Shown here one piece after another: positions 13,190-16,872 of a stretch of 16,872 nucleotides of DNA. The notes below the pieces were generated by a model. The model did no database searches, was not told where the DNA came from, and saw nothing but the letters and a program-made list of their open reading frames with translations. The number at the start of each line of letters is the position of its first letter. Position 1 is the first letter of the stretch. The position numbers and the translations under genes were made by a program. The stretch spans positions 1 to 16,872 of the forward strand of contig DASQZW010000295.1 in the NCBI GenBank assembly GCA_035638495.1, read 5' to 3'. The stretch is from CF-161 sp035638495 (GTDB taxonomy: Bacteria > Chloroflexota > Dormibacteria > Dormibacterales > Dormibacteraceae).

Positions 13190-14215
13190 TCACGGAGCCG
13201 GCGCCAGCCAGAGCAGCCTGCCGCGTCCGTCGAGGGTGGCCCGCACCCGGCTGCCGGTCGGGAAGCGCTCGAACAGCTCGTGCGCCACGGCCCACGCCCT
13301 GGTCTTCGGGCCGCCGGCGCCCTCGACCGCCAGGTACCAGCTGACCGCGTCCCCGTCCAGGCGCTGGAAGCGCATTGCCACGTGCCCCACGATCGTCCGG
13401 CTCCGGCCCGGCATGAACGCGGCCAGCAGATCGGGGTCCGCGCCGACCGCGAGGATCCTGGCTGGCATGGGATCGCGGAGTGGGGCCTGGCCCTGCCAGG
13501 GCTCCGCGTCGAGTCCGTCGAGCAGGCCCAGCCACCGGCCGGCGACCTGACGGCCGGCCTCGGTGGCGCGGAACCCGCGGGGCAGCAGGAACCAGGCCGC
13601 CAGCAGCACGCCGGCCGCGACCAGCGCCACCACCACATCACTCCCGGGTCCCAGGCCGCCGGAGCGCCAGACGAAGAGCGCCGGGAGCCCGGCCGGCACG
13701 ACCGCGGCGAGGAGGAGCAGCCGAGAGCGGCCGGGCGACAGCTGCGCGCTGACCAGGCCCTGGGCGCGAGCGACCCGGATGACCTCCTGCGCGAAGCCGC
13801 GGTACCAGCGGCGTGAGCCCGGACCACGCGGGGCCGGCAGCAGGGCAGACACCGGCGCCTCGCCGCCGCGCAGATGCGTCCGCAGCCGTTCGACCACCCG
13901 GCGCTCGAACGGCAGCAGACGGGTTCCCTCACGCACCCGCACGGCCCGGCAGCCGAGCAGCGACGGGCCCATCCAGGCGAGGTCCAGGCATCCGCGCGCC
14001 CCCAGGTCGAGGACGGTGGCGGCCAGGGCCGCGCGCCGCCCCCGGGCGCTCGAGACCAGCAGGCTGGCGACGGCCGGCGGCTCCTGGCCCGGCTCCAGCG
14101 TCGGCGGTCCGGGCGGCGGGGGCGGCCGGAGGGCCGGCAGTCGAGGCAGCAGCGCCAGCAGCAGCCAGGTGGTCGCGGCCAGAACCCACGTGATCCCCTC
14201 CCACTGGATCCCCAC
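13190..14215 (-). CDS. DUF2207-like membrane protein
   Basis: A 341-residue membrane protein. It has an N-terminal span (about residues 8-25), a Pro-rich linker, then PPAVASLL and ATVLDLGARGCLDL, which parallel the conserved cytosolic part of DUF2207 proteins, as do LLPFERRVVERL and the TEAGRQVAGRWLGLLDGL segment after the paired spans at 165-183 and 193-212. The extracellular N-terminal domain of full DUF2207 proteins is missing, so this is a short form. The function of the family is not known. The start is GTG at 14215 with TAATCT (14230-14225) nine bases before it, so the mRNA is nearly or fully leaderless. Confidence 0.75.
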   Translation of the reverse strand: MGIQWEGITWVLAATTWLLLALLPRLPALRPPPPPGPPTLEPGQEPPAVASLLVSSARGRRAALAATVLDLGARGCLDLAWMGPSLLGCRAVRVREGTRLLPFERRVVERLRTHLRGGEAPVSALLPAPRGPGSRRWYRGFAQEVIRVARAQGLVSAQLSPGRSRLLLLAAVVPAGLPALFVWRSGGLGPGSDVVVALVAAGVLLAAWFLLPRGFRATEAGRQVAGRWLGLLDGLDAEPWQGQAPLRDPMPARILAVGADPDLLAAFMPGRSRTIVGHVAMRFQRLDGDAVSWYLAVEGAGGPKTRAWAVAHELFERFPTGSRVRATLDGRGRLLWLAPAP

Positions 14216-14224
14216 GGCTACAGC

Positions 14225-14230
14225 AGATTA
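14225..14230 (-). promoter_or_regulatory. Candidate -10 box of the DUF2207-like gene
   Basis: TAATCT on the - strand lies nine bases before the GTG at 14215, which would leave a leader of two or three bases. The rest of the 139-base divergent gap (14216-14354) shows no other clear element. Confidence 0.4.
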
Positions 14231-14354
14231 CGATCGCCGCCCCCCGAGGTGGGCCATCATGAGCTCGAGCGACTCTCGCGGGAAGGCCCGGACGAGCGCG
14301 GCGTTCGCGGCGCACTGCAGCCGGCGATCGGATCGGGGAAGATGAGGCTGGCCC

Positions 14355-15170
14355 ATGTCCCAACCTCGGTCCCGTGATCGCTACCTCTTCCCCCGACACC
14401 CGACCGAGATCGATCGTCTCGACGTCCAGCACCACGCGCTCCGCAGGGCGCTGGGGGCGGACTACCTGGCTCCCGTCGGCGCCGTCCACCGGGTGCTCGA
14501 CGTCGGCGCCGGCAACGGCCAGTGGGGGTACGACATGTGCGCCCAGTTCCCCCGGGCGATGGTGGTCGGCGTCGACCTGGTGTCCGGCAAGCCGGGACAG
14601 CCCGCCGGCTACCGCTTCGTGCGGGCCAACCTGCTGCACGGGCTGCCGTTCGCGGACGACGCGTTCGACTTCGTCCACCAGCGGCTCATGGCCTCCTCCA
14701 GCATCCCCGTAACGGTGTGGCCGGGGCTGGTCGGCGACCTCGTCCGCGTGACGCGGCCGGGCGGCTGGGTCGAGCTGGTCGAGGTCGGGCCCTGGCTCGA
14801 GCCCGCCGGGCCCGCCACCACCCGCCTGTTCGAGCTGTCCTATCGTCTCGGGCGGCTGCTGGGACTGGACATGGCGGGCCAGGTCTTCCGGACCCTGGAC
14901 GACCAGCTGCTGAGCGCCGGTCTGGTCGACGTGGAGCGGCGGGAGGTCAACGTCCCGGTCGGCGAGTGGGGTGGCGTGGTGGGATCGAAGATGGCGGCGA
15001 ACGTGCGCGCGCTGTTCACGCGGCTCGCCGGTCAGTTCGAAGCCACGCTCGGCCTGCCGTCAGTCGAGTTCACTGAGCTGCTGCAGGCCATGCAGGGCGA
15101 GCAGGAGCGTTTCAGGAGTTCGACGCCCTTCGCGGTCGGGTACGGGCGAAAGGCCGGCCGCCGAAGGTGA
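14355..15170 (+). CDS. SAM-dependent methyltransferase, LaeA-like
   Basis: A 271-residue class I methyltransferase. Motif I is VLDVGAGNGQWGYDMCAQFP (residues 47-66) and Asp74 ends VVGVD. The following GYRFVRANLLHGLPFADDAFDFVHQRLM and TRPGGWVELVEVGPW match the LaeA-like group, where DVGxGxGxWxxDMAxxFP and GGWVELxE are the hallmarks. The C-terminal half is a helical cap. Fungal LaeA controls secondary metabolism, but the bacterial relatives are mostly uncharacterised and I claim only the fold. The ATG at 14355 is used; no strong ribosome-binding site is present. The stop is 20 bases from the convergent aldolase gene. Confidence 0.87.
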   Translation: MSQPRSRDRYLFPRHPTEIDRLDVQHHALRRALGADYLAPVGAVHRVLDVGAGNGQWGYDMCAQFPRAMVVGVDLVSGKPGQPAGYRFVRANLLHGLPFADDAFDFVHQRLMASSSIPVTVWPGLVGDLVRVTRPGGWVELVEVGPWLEPAGPATTRLFELSYRLGRLLGLDMAGQVFRTLDDQLLSAGLVDVERREVNVPVGEWGGVVGSKMAANVRALFTRLAGQFEATLGLPSVEFTELLQAMQGEQERFRSSTPFAVGYGRKAGRRR

Positions 15171-15190
15171 GCCGCGCCGGCCGTCGCCGG

Positions 15191-15844
15191 TCATCGCTGG
15201 CCGTACTCGTGATGGATGAACTCGTGCATCCGGTCGATCTCGGAGGCCGGGACCTCTCGAGGCCGACCGAGCTGCAGCGCGATGAACGCGATGTGCGCGC
15301 TCTCCTCCACCTGATGGGCGGCGACGTAGCACCTGCGCAGGTCCTCGCCAACCGCGACCACGCCGTGGTTGGGCAGCAGCGCCGCCCGGCCGGCGCCGAG
15401 GCCGGCCGCGACCAGTTCGCCCGTGTCGGGCATCGCGGGCGGCACATAGTCGAGCACGCGCACGCTCCCGCCCAGGAACCCGGCCGACTCGGCGATCAGT
15501 GGAGGCACCTCGCGGCCCAGGGTGGAGAACGCGGCGGCATAGGGGGAATGCGTGTGGATGACGGCACCGACGTCAGGCCTCGCCCGGTAGAGGGCGGCGT
15601 GGATCGGCGTGTCCACGGACGGCCGCATGCCGGCGCCCAGGGCCTCGCCGTCGAGGTCCACCTTCACGATGTCGTCCGGACGCATCGTCGGGTACTCCAC
15701 GCCCGAGGGCGTGACGAGGCACCAGCGCGCGCCCGGCGGCCGCGCGCTGACGTTCCCGGAGGTGCCCCTGACGAGGCCGCCGGCCAGCATCCGGCGGGCG
15801 TACTCGACCACCTGCTCCCGCAGCTCACGTTCCGAATCCGTCAT
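15191..15844 (-). CDS. Class II aldolase/adducin-family protein
   Basis: A 217-residue Zn-dependent enzyme of the fuculose-phosphate aldolase / ribulose-phosphate 4-epimerase fold. GLVRGTSGNVSAR (phosphate-binding loop) is at residues 23-35, RPSVDTPIH at 74-82, and the zinc ligands His97 and His99 in IHTHSPYAAAFS with His160 in PNHG. At the Glu73 position of E. coli FucA it has Asp78 in the PSxDTxxH context, as in AraD-type epimerases, so aldolase action on fuculose phosphate should not be assumed. The substrate is probably a phosphorylated ketose. The preferred start is the ATG at 15844; TAAGGT (15872-15867) is a fair -10. No sugar-pathway neighbours are present. Confidence 0.88.
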   Translation of the reverse strand: MTDSERELREQVVEYARRMLAGGLVRGTSGNVSARPPGARWCLVTPSGVEYPTMRPDDIVKVDLDGEALGAGMRPSVDTPIHAALYRARPDVGAVIHTHSPYAAAFSTLGREVPPLIAESAGFLGGSVRVLDYVPPAMPDTGELVAAGLGAGRAALLPNHGVVAVGEDLRRCYVAAHQVEESAHIAFIALQLGRPREVPASEIDRMHEFIHHEYGQR

Positions 15845-15866
15845 CCTCGGCGGCTCATCATGGGTG

Positions 15867-15897
15867 ACCTTAGCCGGATTTCCTGGACTGCTACCGT
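15867..15897. promoter_or_regulatory. Divergent promoter region, aldolase and methyltransferase genes
   Basis: In the 74-base divergent gap, TAAGGT (15872-15867, - strand) can serve the aldolase gene with a leader of about 16 bases, and TACCGT (15892-15897, + strand) the methyltransferase gene. No clear -35 boxes or operator palindrome are visible. Confidence 0.35.
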
Positions 15898-15918
15898 CGT
15901 GTGCGAGAGGTGACGCCC

Positions 15919-16584
15919 GTGAAGGTCGACCACGACCAGAAGACGTACTGGGACGAGTACTACCGGGCCCTCGGCGAGCGGGGCTCCGACCTCGACTGGG
16001 GCGGACGCTGGACGGCCCCGTTCCTCCCCCTGCTCCGGGCGGCCGGCGCGCGCGACGTCCTCGAGCTCGGCTGCGGGACCGGGAACGACGCTGCGCGGCT
16101 GGCGCGCGAGGGCTTCCGGGTCGTCGCCACCGATCTGTCCACCGAGGCGGTGGCGGCGGCCATTCAGAAGTACGGTGACCTCGTCGACGTCCGCGCCGGG
16201 GACATGGTCGCGGGCCTGCCGTTCCTGGAGGCCAGCTTCGACGCCGTGATGGCGAACGTGGCCCTCCACATGTTCACCGACGCGGTGACGCGCGCGGTCT
16301 TCGCGGACGTTCGGCGGGTGCTTCGCGAGGACGGGCTGTTCCTCTTCCACGTCAACGCGCACGACGACCGCCCACTCCGGGAGCGCCGGCGGCCCGTCCT
16401 TCGCGAGCTGGAGCCCGACTGCGTGCTCGAGGAGGCCGGCCAGACGGTCCGATTCTTCTCGCGCGGCTACCTGGACGATCTGCTCACCGGCTGGCAGGTC
16501 GTGATGCTGGACCACCTGGAGATCAGGGACGGACGCGCGAACGTGCCCTTCAAGCGCGTCTGGCGCGTCGCGGCCCGGGCCTGA
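15919..16584 (+). CDS. Class I SAM-dependent methyltransferase, TehB-like
   Basis: A protein of 221 residues from the GTG at 15919, or 227 from the GTG at 15901. I prefer 15919 because GAGAGG (15905-15910) lies eight bases before it and the -10 box at 15892-15897 would start the mRNA near 15904. After the N-terminal WDEYYRALGERGSDLDW comes motif I, VLELGCGTGNDAARLA (about residues 47-62), Asp72 in VVATDLS, FDAVMANVALHMF, and LREDGLFLFHVN. The order and the short acidic N-terminus resemble TehB and thiopurine-type methyltransferases. The substrate is unknown. The next gene follows after 26 bases in the same direction. Confidence 0.87.
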   Translation: MKVDHDQKTYWDEYYRALGERGSDLDWGGRWTAPFLPLLRAAGARDVLELGCGTGNDAARLAREGFRVVATDLSTEAVAAAIQKYGDLVDVRAGDMVAGLPFLEASFDAVMANVALHMFTDAVTRAVFADVRRVLREDGLFLFHVNAHDDRPLRERRRPVLRELEPDCVLEEAGQTVRFFSRGYLDDLLTGWQVVMLDHLEIRDGRANVPFKRVWRVAARA

Positions 16585-16610
16585 GGCGGGCTTCGGTCAC
16601 GAGATTCGAG

Positions 16611-16872
16611 ATGGCCGGCGCCCACGTCACGATGGTCGCGTCCGAGCGCGGCGGGCGGTACCCGGACGGCACGTCGCTCCTGATCGCGGGCCCGGAGGGG
16701 ACTCTGATGGTCGATCCCTCCCTGACGGTCTCCGATGGCCGGGCGGTTCTGCCGCGGCTGGACGGAGTGCTGCTCAGCCACTGCCACGAGGACCATTTCG
16801 CGGGCATGCATCGGTTCCCCGGGGCTCCGTGCTCCGTCCACGAGGCGGACCTGCCGGCCCTGCGCTCGATCG
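16611..16872 (+). CDS. Metallo-beta-lactamase-fold hydrolase, N-terminal part (cut by window end)
   Basis: The frame runs open to the right edge, giving 87 residues from the ATG at 16611. The start has the MBL pattern: a strand TSLLIAGPEGTLMVDPSL with the conserved Asp, then LDGVLLSHCHEDHFAGM carrying HxHxDH at residues 57-62, the metal-binding signature. The rest, including the later His and Asp ligands, is outside the window. The family spans lactonases, glyoxalase II, phosphodiesterases and others, so no substrate is given. It may be co-transcribed with the methyltransferase gene 26 bases upstream. No strong ribosome-binding site is seen; an ATG seven codons in is an alternative. Confidence 0.85.
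   Translation, partial: MAGAHVTMVASERGGRYPDGTSLLIAGPEGTLMVDPSLTVSDGRAVLPRLDGVLLSHCHEDHFAGMHRFPGAPCSVHEADLPALRSI

Noticed and set aside
11460..13550. Long + strand frame of 696 codons opposite the CocE-like hydrolase gene
   Set aside because: The opposite strand encodes a complete catalytic triad in family context; this frame shows low-complexity sequence and no domain.
14228..14356. A 42-codon - strand frame between the DUF2207-like and LaeA-like genes
   Set aside because: It has an ATG and a short helical segment but overlaps the start of the methyltransferase, would cover the promoter region of the DUF2207-like gene, and has no ribosome-binding site or recognisable pattern.

Overview
The window is very G+C-rich throughout, with compact and often overlapping genes, many GTG starts, and at least two genes whose start codon lies exactly six bases after a TANNNT -10 box, which suggests leaderless mRNAs. 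Gene content (LmrA/YxaF-type TetR, CmtR-like ArsR, DUF2207-like and HxxDH membrane proteins, FadE-like enzymes) fits an actinobacterium or a closely allied high-G+C soil lineage. No rRNA, tRNA or protein-coding marker allows a finer placement. I see no mobile element, CRISPR array or rRNA/tRNA gene.

Region 1 (1-4804, + strand) is one tight operon: an acyl-CoA dehydrogenase (ACAD) cut by the left edge, a free-standing acyl carrier protein, a 723-residue fusion of an ACAD-like domain to an S-adenosylmethionine (SAM) methyltransferase, and a major-facilitator exporter. The genes overlap or nearly touch. The layout recalls the carrier-bound oxidation and O-methylation cassettes that make hydroxymalonyl- or methoxymalonyl-ACP (FkbI/FkbJ, ZmaD/ZmaE), but the enzymes are in a different arrangement. 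The second ACAD has Gln where the catalytic Glu should be, while the first keeps Glu. This is the most unusual part of the window.

Region 2 (4805-7742) starts with two related hairpins between convergent genes. It then holds a divergent pair, a CmtR-like ArsR repressor with three Cys at the metal-ligand spacing and a small thioredoxin-fold protein. An overlapping trio follows: an apparently autoregulated TetR repressor, a Cys-rich membrane protein and a diacylglycerol-kinase-family lipid kinase. A thiol or soft-metal response is a reasonable inference for the first four genes.

Region 3 (7743-11381) carries an orphan C-terminal piece of a UbiB-family protein and a 39-residue single-span protein, both on the - strand. 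A leaderless methyltransferase gene and a convergent single-span coiled-coil protein follow. Then comes a divergent TetR/membrane-protein pair sharing an 18-bp operator-like palindrome, with a 29-codon ORF coupled to the membrane-protein gene.

Region 4 (11382-16872) has a CocE/NonD-type serine hydrolase and a DUF2207-like membrane protein (- strand), a LaeA-like methyltransferase (+), a class II aldolase (-), a TehB-like methyltransferase (+) and the beginning of a metallo-beta-lactamase-fold hydrolase cut by the right edge. These look like ordinary single-gene units. With the fusion, the window holds four class I methyltransferase domains.
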